A DNA stretch of 64,000 nt, taken from positions 1 through 64,000 of the forward strand of contig NZ_JAEMHM010000018.1 in NCBI RefSeq assembly GCF_016458275.1, read 5' to 3'. Numbering within the stretch: position 1 is the first letter of the stretch; each line of letters opens with the position of its first letter. Both the position numbers and the translations under genes were made by a program. Shown here in pieces: positions 53,456 through 62,174 of the stretch. This DNA comes from Geomesophilobacter sediminis. GTDB taxonomy: Bacteria > Desulfobacterota > Desulfuromonadia > Geobacterales > Geobacteraceae. The notes under the pieces are model-generated. The model saw only the letters and a program-made list of their open reading frames with translations. It did not search any database and was not told where the DNA came from.

Positions 53456-53631
53456 CAATGGACAATGGACCATGGACAATTGACAATGAGTCCTTACCTC
53501 ATTGCCAACTGAATGTCCTTTGTATCTATAGTGCTACTGCAATCAGGCGTCGTTGGTCAAAGGACTGCCAAGGTTTTCGTTGTCAATTGTCAATTGTCCA
53601 TTGTCAATTGAACCACCTTGTCAATTGTCCA
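53456..53631. repeat. Inverted pair of CAATGGA / TTGTCAA heptamer arrays
   Basis: Units CAATGGA, CAATGGA, CCATGGA, CAATTGA, CAATGAG (53456-53490), an 89-base centre, then TTGTCAA, TTGTCAA, TTGTCCA, TTGTCAA (53580-53607) and, after a short break, TTGTCAA and TTGTCCA (53618-53631). The arms are inverted copies and would pair. They fill the gap between the YchJ-like gene and the aminotransferase gene. Confidence 0.9.
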
Positions 53632-53634
53632 TTG

Positions 53635-54123
53635 CTACTTCCCGCAGCACTTCTTGTATTTGAGATTGCTGCCGCAGGGGCAGGGATCGTTGCGCCCGAC
53701 CTTGGGCGAGGTCCGGACGACCGGTTTGGCGGTGACCATCTTGCCGTCGGTGAAGAACCACTGCTCCTTGTCCTTCTTGAACAGCGCCACTTCGTGGTGC
53801 GAGCGGGGGCTCCCCTTCTCTTTCCAGCGGGCGATGAACTCGACCTCGCCGGTGCTGTCCTCCGCCCCGCCCTTCTCGACCGAGACGATCTCCAGCCCTT
53901 CCCATTCCGCGGTCTCCGCCCACTCCTTGGTTCCGGCCGCATCGTAGCCGGTCCGGTGTTTCGGGTGGGTGGTTTCCAAAAGGTAGTCGGTCTCGACCTT
54001 TACATAGGCCGAGTAACGGGAACGCATCAGCGCTTCGGCCGTGGCGGCCGGCCTCTCTCCCTTGATCGCCGGGAGGCAGCACTCTTCATAGCTAAGGCCG
54101 GTCCCGCATGGACACTGCGACAT
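53635..54123 (-). CDS. YchJ family SEC-C protein
   Basis: 162 residues: an N-terminal SEC-C motif (CPCGTG..CC), an NTF2-like middle with MRSRYSAY and a C-terminal SEC-C motif ([18 protein letters not shown]). SEC-C motifs bind zinc and, in SecA, contact SecB and the ribosome. The function of YchJ is not settled. TGA at the end is followed within four bases by a heptamer array. Confidence 0.93.
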   Translation of the reverse strand: MSQCPCGTGLSYEECCLPAIKGERPAATAEALMRSRYSAYVKVETDYLLETTHPKHRTGYDAAGTKEWAETAEWEGLEIVSVEKGGAEDSTGEVEFIARWKEKGSPRSHHEVALFKKDKEQWFFTDGKMVTAKPVVRTSPKVGRNDPCPCGSNLKYKKCCGK

Positions 54124-54187
54124 TTCTTTCCTCCTGAATCGTTTGAGTCCCCCCTCGCCGCGCGGGAGGGGGAGTATGGGGCGTGGC

Positions 54188-54478
54188 TTACCCTTCGTAG
54201 TCGGCGGCGACGACCTGGGAGCAGACGCTCCTCATGTAGGCGGCGACTTCGTTGGCGTGGTAGGGATGTACCTGGTATGCCTGCAGATCGGCCAGGGAAT
54301 CGAACTTGGTGACCAGGGCGATGTCGGCGGAGCGCTCCGAGCGGATCACATCCACCCCGACCTCCAGGTGCCGCAGCATCTCGACCTTGCCATCCATGCT
54401 GAGGAGCAGTTCCTGGGCCTTCTGGATTCCCTCGGCGGTCGCGTCCTTGAGCTTGAAAAGTACGATATGGGTAATCAT
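54188..54478 (-). CDS. Dabb (stress-responsive alpha/beta barrel) protein
   Basis: 96 residues matching the Dabb domain: [11 protein letters not shown] at the start, an [22 protein letters not shown] strand-helix and a dimeric ferredoxin-like fold. Family members are linked to stress or act as small enzymes. The ATG at 54478 has GGAGAACAAG upstream; a longer in-frame GTG start has no support. It lies 64 bases upstream of the YchJ-like gene, and the two may be one transcript. Confidence 0.88.
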   Translation of the reverse strand: MITHIVLFKLKDATAEGIQKAQELLLSMDGKVEMLRHLEVGVDVIRSERSADIALVTKFDSLADLQAYQVHPYHANEVAAYMRSVCSQVVAADYEG

Positions 54479-54614
54479 CTTGTTCTCCTGGGATTTCCAA
54501 TTGGAATTTGATTCGACCCCTTTTAATACATCGGCACCCGCCTTCCTGTCAACGACGCGATGCCCCACGGGGAAGATCCCGGCCGATTACGCAACCACGC
54601 CAACTTAAAAAGAC

Positions 54615-54643
54615 TTGCGCCACCGGGGCAATACTGCTATAAG
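54615..54643 (+). promoter_or_regulatory. Sigma-70-type promoter of the DUF4350-like gene
   Basis: TTGCGC and TATAAG are separated by 17 bases. The leader of about 45 bases contains a hairpin (AACAGGA with TCCTGTT, 54650-54672). Confidence 0.55.
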
Positions 54644-54696
54644 GCCGAACAGGATAAGTTTAGTCCTGTTTGGCACAACAGGAAAAAGGGGGTCAT

Positions 54697-55455
54697 ATGG
54701 CTTGCCGTGGCAGATTAATGTGTATACTGGTACTGGTCGTTTTAATTGGGATGATCACCACCGGCGTGGCCAGCGCCCAGACGGTGATGTTCGACAACAG
54801 CCACGGGGAACGCTTCTCCCCCGAGGGAACCGGGCCGCTGCAGCTCTCCGGCCTGGCCGGGACCTTGCAGAAAGCCGGAGCGCGGGTGGTTTCCTGCGAC
54901 ACCGCGCTTACCGATGCAACCCTTAAAGGAGTCGACGGGCTGATCATCTCCGGCGCCTTTCGTCCTTTCAACGCCGAGGAGACCGACGCGGTGGTGCGGT
55001 TTCTGCTGCGGGGGGGGAAGGTGGCGATCATGCTCCACATCGCACCGCCGCTCGAGGGACTTTTGCAGCGGCTGGAAGTCGCCTACACCAACGGCGTCAT
55101 CCACGAGCGGGAAAACATCATCAACGGCGATCCGATGAACTTTCGGGTCACCAACCTCGGCAGTCACCCGGTCCTTAAAGGGGTGGAGACCTTCAGCCTC
55201 TACGGAGTCTGGGGGGTCAAGAACACCAGTGACGCCTCCCGCGTCATCGCGGCCACCGGCCCCAACGCCTGGATCGATCTGGACGGGAGCAAGATCCCCC
55301 GAAAAGAGGCGACCGGATCGTTCGGCGTAGCGGTGGCGGGAACCGTCGGCAGCGGGGGGTTCATCGTCTTCGGGGACGACGCCATCTTCCAGAACAAATT
55401 CCTCGACCGGGAAAACCAGCAGCTCGCGACCAACCTCGCCGGCTGGCTCAAGTAA
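54697..55455 (+). CDS. Exported DUF4350-like protein
   Basis: 252 residues with a signal peptide (about 1-27, ending GVASA) and a mature alpha/beta domain containing GLIISGAFRPFNAEE, LLRGGKVAIMLHIAPP and a terminal GGFIVFGDDAIFQNK. The pattern resembles the glutamine-amidotransferase-like fold of DUF4350/GldG-type proteins, which bind rather than cut. The role is unknown. The ATG at 54697 has GGGGG upstream and opens the signal; an ATG nine codons earlier is less likely. Desulfoferrodoxin follows 54 bases later in the same direction. Confidence 0.7.
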   Translation: MACRGRLMCILVLVVLIGMITTGVASAQTVMFDNSHGERFSPEGTGPLQLSGLAGTLQKAGARVVSCDTALTDATLKGVDGLIISGAFRPFNAEETDAVVRFLLRGGKVAIMLHIAPPLEGLLQRLEVAYTNGVIHERENIINGDPMNFRVTNLGSHPVLKGVETFSLYGVWGVKNTSDASRVIAATGPNAWIDLDGSKIPRKEATGSFGVAVAGTVGSGGFIVFGDDAIFQNKFLDRENQQLATNLAGWLK

Positions 55456-55509
55456 GCTTTCGCACCAGCACCACATCCGGCACCACATCTACATCAAGGA
55501 GGGCATCAC

Positions 55510-55890
55510 ATGGCAGAGGCATTACAGGTTTATAAATGTGACAGTTGCGGCAATATCGTTGAAGTCTTTCACCCCGGCGCAGGCGAACTCGTCTGCTGCG
55601 GCGCTCCGATGGCGCTGAAGACCGAGAACACCGTCGACGCGGCGAAGGAAAAGCACGTCCCGGTAATCGAGAAGGGGAACGGCGTGATCAAGGTGAAGGT
55701 CGGCAGCGTGGCCCATCCGATGGAAAGCGCCCACTACATCGAGTGGATCGAGATCATCGCCGACGGGAAGGTGTACCGTCAGATGCTGCAGCCGGGCCAG
55801 GCACCGGAGGCGACCTTCAACATCTCCGCAACCAGCGTCACCGCCCGCGAATACTGCAACCTCCACGGCCACTGGTCGACGCAGGGGTAA
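55510..55890 (+). CDS. dfx: Desulfoferrodoxin (2Fe superoxide reductase)
   Basis: 126 residues: an N-terminal desulforedoxin-type Fe(Cys)4 centre (Cys10, Cys13, Cys29, Cys30) and a C-terminal superoxide-reductase centre with His49, His69, His75, Cys116 and His119. Glu47-Lys48 is the conserved EKH pair that guides superoxide. It reduces superoxide to hydrogen peroxide in anaerobes without making oxygen. AAGGAG precedes the ATG. A strong terminator follows. Confidence 0.97.
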   Translation: MAEALQVYKCDSCGNIVEVFHPGAGELVCCGAPMALKTENTVDAAKEKHVPVIEKGNGVIKVKVGSVAHPMESAHYIEWIEIIADGKVYRQMLQPGQAPEATFNISATSVTAREYCNLHGHWSTQG

Positions 55891-55910
55891 CGGGGCAGAC
55901 AGAGCATGCG

Positions 55911-55945
55911 AAAAGGGGGACGGCCGCTGGGCCGTCCCCCTTTTT
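55911..55945. terminator. Intrinsic terminator
   Basis: AAAAGGGGGACGGCC and GGCCGTCCCCCTTTTT form a perfect stem, placed between convergent dfx and the helicase gene. Confidence 0.93.
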
Positions 55946-56003
55946 GTTTGATCTGAAGCTAACCCCATCCTCACGGTGGAGGACGGGTGGGAGATGCTAC
56001 GGG

Positions 56004-57422
56004 TTACCTCCCGCTGCGGGGGGCCTGCCGGTTCCCCGGGCGCGCGGCGGCTCCCGTTCCGGCGGTGCGCTGGCCGCTGCCCCCGCCGTTTGCTTGGGGA
56101 CGATTTCCTTCCCGCGCGGCGTGGTGCCCCGGCCCCTGCTTGGCGGCCGCTGCGGCGGGACGGCGGGGTCCCTTCCCGGGACGGCCCCCGCTTCCCTCGC
56201 TGCTTCCGGCTTTCTTCGGCGCCGGCTTGGCGGTCGCCTCGCGGCGGCGTTGCGGCTCGCGGGGGGCACGGGCGAACTCCTGATCCTTCTGCGGTGCGGC
56301 CACGCTGTAGTCGAATCCTTCCACCCGGCGGCGCTCGATCTTCGACCCGAGCACCCGCTCGATGCTCCGCACCATGGCGGTGTCCTCTTCGGTCACCATG
56401 GTGAAGGCGTCACCGGTCCGCGCCGCGCGCCCGGTACGGCCGATCCGGTGCGTGTAGGCCTCCGGCGTGTCGGGGATGTCGTAGTTGATCACGTGGGAGA
56501 TCTGCGAGACGTCGATGCCGCGTGCGGCGATGTCGGTCGCTACGAGGATCTGGAAGGTGCCGTCGCGGAAGCCGTCCAGCGCGGCCTGGCGTCGGTTCTG
56601 GGAAAGGTTTCCCTGCAGCGAGGTCGCCTTGTAGCCGGCCTTTTCCAGCTGCTCCCCAACCCGCTTGGCCCGGTGCTTGGTCTTGGTGAAGACGAGGACG
56701 CTCTCGGTGTCGGTGTGGTGCAAAAGCTCGAACAGAAGCGGGGTCTTGAGGTGCTGGGAGACCGGGTAAAGGGCGTGGGACACGGTTGCGGCCGGTGCCA
56801 CCCGGTCCACCTGTACCGTCACCGGACGGCGCAGGATCTCGTGGGCCAGCCGCTTGATGTCGTCCGGCATGGTCGCCGAGAACATCAGGGTCTGCCGCTG
56901 CGAGGGGAGCACCCGAAGGATGCGGCGCACGTCGGGGAGAAATCCCATGTCGAACATCTGGTCCGCCTCGTCGAGCACCAGCATCTCCACCTTGGAAAGG
57001 TCGATGGTCCCCTGGCCGACGTGGTCCAAAAGCCGCCCCGGGCAGGCGACCACGATGTCCACCCCCTCCTTGAGCCGCTTGGTCTGGGTGTTGATATTAA
57101 CCCCGCCGTACACGGTAAGGCTCCTCAACCCGGTGCGTTTGCCCAAGGCGACGAGCGACTCGTTGATCTGCTCGGCGAGTTCGCGGGTCGGCGCAACCAC
57201 CACGGCGCGAACCGTGCCGCGCCCTCCCTGCGCCAGCCGATGCAAAAGGGGCAGCCCGAAGGCGGCGGTCTTGCCGGTTCCGGTCTGGGCGAGCCCCATG
57301 ACGTCTTTGCCTTCCATGACGGGCGGGATTGCCTGCAACTGGATCGGGGTCGGGGTTTGGTATCCCACCGCCGCCACCGCCTCCTGAATCCGCGGGTCCA
57401 ACTTAAAATCTACAAATTGCAC
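56004..57422 (-). CDS. rhlE: DEAD-box RNA helicase, RhlE-like
   Basis: 472 residues: Q-motif region and Walker A (AQTGTGKT, 45-52), PTRELAEQI, DEAD, SAT, ARGIDV and HRIGRTGRA in order, then a low-complexity tail (about 390-472) rich in Gly, Arg, Ala, Pro and Lys that should bind RNA. It unwinds short RNA duplexes in ribosome assembly or RNA decay. The GTG at 57422 is chosen because AGGAG stands five bases before it. The leader contains a long hairpin that might be an attenuator. Confidence 0.93.
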   Translation of the reverse strand: MQFVDFKLDPRIQEAVAAVGYQTPTPIQLQAIPPVMEGKDVMGLAQTGTGKTAAFGLPLLHRLAQGGRGTVRAVVVAPTRELAEQINESLVALGKRTGLRSLTVYGGVNINTQTKRLKEGVDIVVACPGRLLDHVGQGTIDLSKVEMLVLDEADQMFDMGFLPDVRRILRVLPSQRQTLMFSATMPDDIKRLAHEILRRPVTVQVDRVAPAATVSHALYPVSQHLKTPLLFELLHHTDTESVLVFTKTKHRAKRVGEQLEKAGYKATSLQGNLSQNRRQAALDGFRDGTFQILVATDIAARGIDVSQISHVINYDIPDTPEAYTHRIGRTGRAARTGDAFTMVTEEDTAMVRSIERVLGSKIERRRVEGFDYSVAAPQKDQEFARAPREPQRRREATAKPAPKKAGSSEGSGGRPGKGPRRPAAAAAKQGPGHHAAREGNRPQANGGGSGQRTAGTGAAARPGNRQAPRSGR

Positions 57423-57452
57423 TGATACTCCTGATAGGTGTTGATGGCACAC

Positions 57453-57489
57453 AAAGACCCCAAAGGCGCGAAAGGCCCGTGGGGTCCTT
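57453..57489 (-). promoter_or_regulatory. Leader hairpin of the helicase gene
   Basis: On the minus strand AAGGACCCCA pairs with TGGGGTCTTT around a GC-rich loop, followed by a short T-rich run about 35 bases before the GTG start. It may be an attenuator or RNA-chaperone target; helicase leaders are often controlled by cold. Positions 57490-57713 show nothing else. Confidence 0.35.
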
Positions 57490-57713
57490 GACGTAAACTG
57501 GCCTCACTGTAGCACAGTCTGACCGGACAGTGACAGTTTTATTTACCGCTCCGCGGTCCCGGCGGCTCTCTCAACGCGGCAATTTCCCGTGCAAACTGTG
57601 TCATAACCTTGTAAAAAGCAAGGAATTGGCGGGGTTGCCCACCTCTTTGATGGCGGTTTTTCTTCAGCTGTGCTAATAACAGGAAAGACCGCTCCGACCT
57701 TCTTGAGGGCCCT

Positions 57714-59219
57714 GTGAAGATAATGATCAAGTACCGCCTTTTCATCGCCATGCTCGCCGCCACCGGCGCCGCCGTCATCTGCATGTTCCTGATCATGCAA
57801 TGGAGCATCGGGCGCGGCTTTCTCGCCTACGTGAACACCATGGAAAAGGAGCGGATGGACCGCCTCGCCGAGATCCTGGTGCATAGTTACACCGAGCACG
57901 GCAACTGGCAGTTTTTGAAGGATTCTCCCGAGACCTGGTTCCGGATCGTTGCGGGCACCCGGGGAGTCATCGAAATGGAGCGGCTGGGGCAGCGGGACCG
58001 GACCGTCGAGCGGGACCGGGACGCAGATCGCACCGGGGCCGCCGAACGCGAGGAGTTCCTCATTCGGCAGGCGCGCCGTTTCGCCAACCACAGCGGTGCC
58101 TTCCCGCAGCGGCTCGCGCACCGTTTCGAGATGCGGGTGATCCTGCTCGACGCGCAGCATCAGAAGGTAATGGGCCCCCCCGAACAGGCGAGGCCGTACC
58201 GGGACGCGGCCTTCCAAAAGCTCCTGGTGGGGGGAAAGGTGGTCGGCTACCTCGGCATGCTGCCGCGCCTGCACCTCACCGACCAGCACCAGCTCCTCTT
58301 CGTGAAGCGGCAAAAGGTCGCCATGGGGATGATCGCGGCGGTGATGCTCCTCGTGTCGGCGGCGCTTTCCATGCCGCTGGCGAACCGGCTGGTCTCCCCG
58401 ATCAAGCTCCTGGCCTCCTCGATGCACCGGCTCGCCTCCGGGAAGTTCGACACCCGGGTCGAGATAAATTCCGCCGACGAACTGGGGCAACTCGGGGCCG
58501 ACTTCAACACCCTGGCCCTCACCCTGGAGAAAAACGAAGCGGCGCGCCGCCACTGGGTCGCCGACATCTCCCACGAGCTGCGCACCCCGCTGGCGGTCCT
58601 GCGCGGCGAGATCGAGGCGATCCAGGACGGGATCCGCCTGCCGACCGCGGATTCGATGCGCTCCCTCCACGGCGAGGTGATGCAGCTGAGCCGCCTGGTC
58701 GACGACCTCTACCAGCTCTCCCTGCATGACATCGGGGGGCTCAACTACCGCAAGGTGGACATGGACCTGAAGGAGGCGCTTTGCGACGCGCTGGACCTGT
58801 TCCGGTCCGAATTCGCCCAGAAGGGGATCCGGCTCTCCGAGAGTTTCTCCGACAGCTGCCATTTCCCGCTCTTCGCCGATCCGGAAAGGCTGCACCAGCT
58901 CTTCGACAACCTCCTGGAGAACTCGTTGAAGTACACCGACCCCCAAGGGGAGCTCGCGGTGCGCCTGGAGCGGCACGGGCAAAGGGCCACGCTCCATCTG
59001 GAGGACACCGCACCCGGCGTCCCGGAGGCGGACCTGGAGCGGCTCTTCGACCGGCTCTACCGCGTGGAGAATTCCCGGAACCGGGCCCTGGGCGGAGCCG
59101 GGCTGGGACTCTCCCTGTGCAAGAACATCGTGGAAGCCCACGAAGGAACCATTACCGCGCATCCCTCTCCGCTGGGAGGGGTGCAGATCCGCATCGATCT
59201 GCCATTGAGAAGGAGCTGA
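57714..59219 (+). CDS. Sensor histidine kinase, BaeS-like
   Basis: 501 residues: first membrane helix (about 9-30), periplasmic loop of about 160 residues rich in Arg, second helix (about 205-228), HAMP (about 225-278), kinase core with His287 (ISHELRTPLAVLRGE) and ATPase domain (LGGAGLGLSLCKNI). It looks like the BaeS envelope-stress sensor. GTG at 57714 has GAGGG upstream; an ATG three codons later is a weaker choice. The response regulator gene begins one base after its stop. Confidence 0.92.
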   Translation: MKIMIKYRLFIAMLAATGAAVICMFLIMQWSIGRGFLAYVNTMEKERMDRLAEILVHSYTEHGNWQFLKDSPETWFRIVAGTRGVIEMERLGQRDRTVERDRDADRTGAAEREEFLIRQARRFANHSGAFPQRLAHRFEMRVILLDAQHQKVMGPPEQARPYRDAAFQKLLVGGKVVGYLGMLPRLHLTDQHQLLFVKRQKVAMGMIAAVMLLVSAALSMPLANRLVSPIKLLASSMHRLASGKFDTRVEINSADELGQLGADFNTLALTLEKNEAARRHWVADISHELRTPLAVLRGEIEAIQDGIRLPTADSMRSLHGEVMQLSRLVDDLYQLSLHDIGGLNYRKVDMDLKEALCDALDLFRSEFAQKGIRLSESFSDSCHFPLFADPERLHQLFDNLLENSLKYTDPQGELAVRLERHGQRATLHLEDTAPGVPEADLERLFDRLYRVENSRNRALGGAGLGLSLCKNIVEAHEGTITAHPSPLGGVQIRIDLPLRRS

Positions 59220-59220
59220 T

Positions 59221-59892
59221 ATGGGCGCCAACGTACTTATCGTAGAAGACGAGGAAAAACTTGCCGCAGTGCTCGGGGAATACCTGACCCAGGCCGGGTT
59301 CGACTGGACCAGCCTTACCGACGGGACCCAGGTCCTGTCCCAGGTCAGGGAGCGGATGCCCGACCTCATCCTGCTCGACCTGATGCTCCCGGGACGCAAC
59401 GGCCTGGACATCTGCAAGGAGATCCGGACCTTCTCCCAGGTCCCGATCATCATGATCACCGCGCGGGTCGAAGAGATCGACCGGCTGCTCGGCCTGGAGC
59501 TCGGTGCCGACGATTACATCTGCAAACCGTTCAGCCCGCGCGAGGTGGTGGCCCGGGTGAAGACCGTGCTGCGCCGGGCCGTCGACAAGCAGGAAGGGGC
59601 CACGGGGGGGCTGACGCTCGACCCGGACCGCTATCGGGCCGTCCTGAACGGGCAGGAACTGGACCTGACCGCGGTGGAATTCAACCTGCTCCTCTTTTTG
59701 TTCCGCAACCCGGGAAGGATCTACTCCCGGGCCCAGCTGATGGACCGGATCTACCCGGACCAGCGGGTGGTGAGCGACCGTACCATCGACAGCCACATCA
59801 AGAAGCTGCGCAAGAAGATCGCCGCAGTCGCCCCGGATGTGGAGCTGATCCATTCCATCTACGGGGTCGGCTACAAGTTCGAAGCCCCCTGA
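59221..59892 (+). CDS. OmpR-family response regulator, BaeR-like
   Basis: 223 residues: receiver with Asp53 (LLDLMLPGRNG) and Lys of CKPFSP, then a winged-helix DNA-binding domain with VEFNLLLFLFRNPGRIYSRAQL in the usual place. It answers the kinase upstream and probably controls envelope-stress or efflux genes. No operator for it could be recognised. Confidence 0.95.
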   Translation: MGANVLIVEDEEKLAAVLGEYLTQAGFDWTSLTDGTQVLSQVRERMPDLILLDLMLPGRNGLDICKEIRTFSQVPIIMITARVEEIDRLLGLELGADDYICKPFSPREVVARVKTVLRRAVDKQEGATGGLTLDPDRYRAVLNGQELDLTAVEFNLLLFLFRNPGRIYSRAQLMDRIYPDQRVVSDRTIDSHIKKLRKKIAAVAPDVELIHSIYGVGYKFEAP

Positions 59893-59921
59893 CGTTCCCA
59901 GAAACGGCAGCTTCCCCCTCG

Positions 59922-59955
59922 GCAGGGGCCGCGGCTTGACCGCAGCGGCCCCTGC
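59922..59955 (+). terminator. Terminator of the two-component pair
   Basis: GCAGGGGCCGC and its perfect complement, then GCCTTTTCC. The T-run is short, so confidence is moderate. Confidence 0.65.
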
Positions 59956-60045
59956 GCCTTTTCCGGCCCAGCGGCGCGCGACCGCTTGGGCCCGGCCCGG
60001 CCCCGCCCCACCCCGCCACAGAAGTGTGACAAAATCCGTATTTTC

Positions 60046-60073
60046 TAAAGTACCCTCTTCCCCCCTCCGAAGA
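60046..60073 (+). promoter_or_regulatory. Sigma-28-like promoter of the first MCP gene
   Basis: TAAA, 16 bases, then TCCGAAGA (consensus GCCGATAA). The leader would be about 40 bases. The -10 half is diverged. Confidence 0.4.
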
Positions 60074-60121
60074 CGAGCCATAACGCACATGCACGAAACG
60101 TGACTTTCAACGGGGGTTTTC

Positions 60122-61789
60122 ATGCTTAAGAATTTGAGGATCGGCACGAGGTTGACCCTGGCCAACGGGCTATTGCTGCTCATCATGATCGCGCTCATCG
60201 GGACCGGGATCTCCGCCATGGGGAGAATCCAGGAACACCTGGAGCGGATCGTCTCGGTGAACAACGCACGCGCCTTCCACGGCACCGAAATGCAGACCTG
60301 CGTCTCGGAAGTGTCGATCAACCTGCGCAACATCCTGATCGACACCGATCCGCACAAGCGCGAGGAGTACGTGAAGCGCATCGCCGATTTTCGCGAGAAG
60401 TACGGGGAACACCTGAAGAAGATCGTCGAGCTGACCCCGAAGGATGACACCAAGGGACTGGAACTTCTGGCCAAGGTGGGCACCGCCGCCGAGACGGCGC
60501 GGCCGCTCAACACCAAGGTGATGGAACTGGCCCTGCAACACAAAGATGGCGAAGCTATCGCCCTTTTGAACCGGGACGCCCGCCCCGCGGTCCGGAGCTG
60601 GCTGACCGGCATCGCACAGCTGAACGCCTACCAGGAAGAGCGCTCCAAGGCGCGCTACGTGGAAGCCGAAGGTGACTACCGGCACGCCCGCGACCTCATG
60701 CTCGGCCTCGGCGCACTCTCCATCGCGCTGGCGGTCGGGATCACCCTCTTTCTCACCCGGAGCATCACGGTACCGCTCGCCAAGGCGGTGGACGCCGCCA
60801 ACAGCCTGGCCCAGGGGGATCTGACCATCGAGGTCCGCGCCGAGAGCACCGACGAGACCGGGCTTTTGCTGTCGGCGATGGAGGCAATGATCTCCCAGCT
60901 CCGCGCCATCGTAACCGAGGTGACGGCGGCGGCGGACAACGTGGCGACCGGCGCGACCGAGCTTTCGGCAAGTGCCGAGACGATGTCGCAGGGGGCAACC
61001 GAGCAGGCCGCTGCGGCCGAGGAAGCCTCGTCATCCATGGAAGAGATGACCGCCAACATCCGCCAGAACGCCGACAACGCCCTGCAGACCGAAAAGACCG
61101 CGGTGCAGACGGCTACCGACGCCAAGGAGGGGGGTGATTCGGTGGAGCAGACGGTTGCCGCGATGAAGGAGATCGCGGTCAAGATCAACATCATCGAGGA
61201 GATCGCCCGGCAGACCAACCTCCTCGCCTTGAACGCGGCCATCGAGGCGGCCCGCGCCGGGGAGCACGGCAAAGGCTTTGCGGTGGTGGCAAGCGAGGTG
61301 CGCAAGCTCGCCGAGCGGAGCCAGCAGGCGGCGGCCGGGATTCTGCAGCTTTCCCGGTCCAGCGTCGACATCGCCGAGACCGCGGGGAGGATGTTATCCA
61401 AGATGGTCCCGGACATCCAGAAGACCGCGGGACTGGTACAGGAGATCAGCGCCTCCAGCCGCGAACAGGATGCCGGGGCGGAACAGATCAACAAGGCGAT
61501 CCAGCAGTTGGACCAGGTAATCCAGCAAAACGCCTCGGCCGCCGAGGAGATGGCCTCCACCGCCGAGGAGCTTTCCAGCCAGTCCGAGCAGTTGCAGGCG
61601 ACGGTGGCCTTCTTCAAGGTGGGCAACCTCCGCAGAGGTTCGGTTGCGGTCCGCACGCCGGCGGCGAAGGGGAAGCCGAAGACCATTCCGCACCAGGTCA
61701 AGCCCCGGCAAGCTCAATCCGCCGGCGTCGAGATGGACCTCGGTGCGGGGGGCGCGGACCTCACCGACGACAGTTTCACCCGGTACTGA
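60122..61789 (+). CDS. Methyl-accepting chemotaxis protein
   Basis: 555 residues: helix 1 (about 9-33), a four-helix-bundle periplasmic sensor (about 35-190), helix 2 (about 191-214), HAMP (about 215-265) and a signalling domain with the hairpin tip [31 protein letters not shown]. Glu/Gln methylation pairs are present. The extreme C-terminus, DDSFTRY, resembles aromatic tails that tether CheR. The likely ligand is unknown. It is paralogous to the MCP at 62175 in the whole signalling half. Confidence 0.95.
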   Translation: MLKNLRIGTRLTLANGLLLLIMIALIGTGISAMGRIQEHLERIVSVNNARAFHGTEMQTCVSEVSINLRNILIDTDPHKREEYVKRIADFREKYGEHLKKIVELTPKDDTKGLELLAKVGTAAETARPLNTKVMELALQHKDGEAIALLNRDARPAVRSWLTGIAQLNAYQEERSKARYVEAEGDYRHARDLMLGLGALSIALAVGITLFLTRSITVPLAKAVDAANSLAQGDLTIEVRAESTDETGLLLSAMEAMISQLRAIVTEVTAAADNVATGATELSASAETMSQGATEQAAAAEEASSSMEEMTANIRQNADNALQTEKTAVQTATDAKEGGDSVEQTVAAMKEIAVKINIIEEIARQTNLLALNAAIEAARAGEHGKGFAVVASEVRKLAERSQQAAAGILQLSRSSVDIAETAGRMLSKMVPDIQKTAGLVQEISASSREQDAGAEQINKAIQQLDQVIQQNASAAEEMASTAEELSSQSEQLQATVAFFKVGNLRRGSVAVRTPAAKGKPKTIPHQVKPRQAQSAGVEMDLGAGGADLTDDSFTRY

Positions 61790-61821
61790 CCGCGCGGGTC
61801 GCTGGCCGGCGTTATGAAAAG

Positions 61822-61865
61822 AGAAAGGGCGCCTTTCCCATCAGGAAGCGGCGCCCTTTCTTTTT
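61822..61865 (+). terminator. Intrinsic terminator
   Basis: AGAAAGGGCGCC and GGCGCCCTTTCT separated by 16 bases, followed by TTTT. Confidence 0.9.
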
Positions 61866-62031
61866 GATCTCTATGTATCGAGGAGTGACACACCGGTCGC
61901 GATGCAGGACAGATGACGGCGGGATACCGGGCGCCCCCCTGCTTTCCATTCTCCCAACGCACCTCTCCAATCGCTCCGCGGCCGCGTCGTTTCACGCCGA
62001 GTTTATTCATTTTTTATAATAAAAAAATTAC

Positions 62032-62058
62032 TTTATATCGTTCCACTTGCGCCGATAA
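62032..62058 (+). promoter_or_regulatory. Sigma-28-like promoter of the second MCP gene
   Basis: TTTA, 15 bases, then a perfect GCCGATAA. It lies in a sharply AT-rich island (62005-62040). The leader would be about 110 bases. The 61866-62174 interval holds no other feature. Confidence 0.5.
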
Positions 62059-62174
62059 GAACCTCGCGCGCATCGGGATTTTCCTATTCCGTCACCACCT
62101 GGGTCTGCTTCCTTCGCTTCTCCACGACAAGTAAACCGTCATGAAAAAAACTGGCAGTTGGTAGGGGGTGTCCG

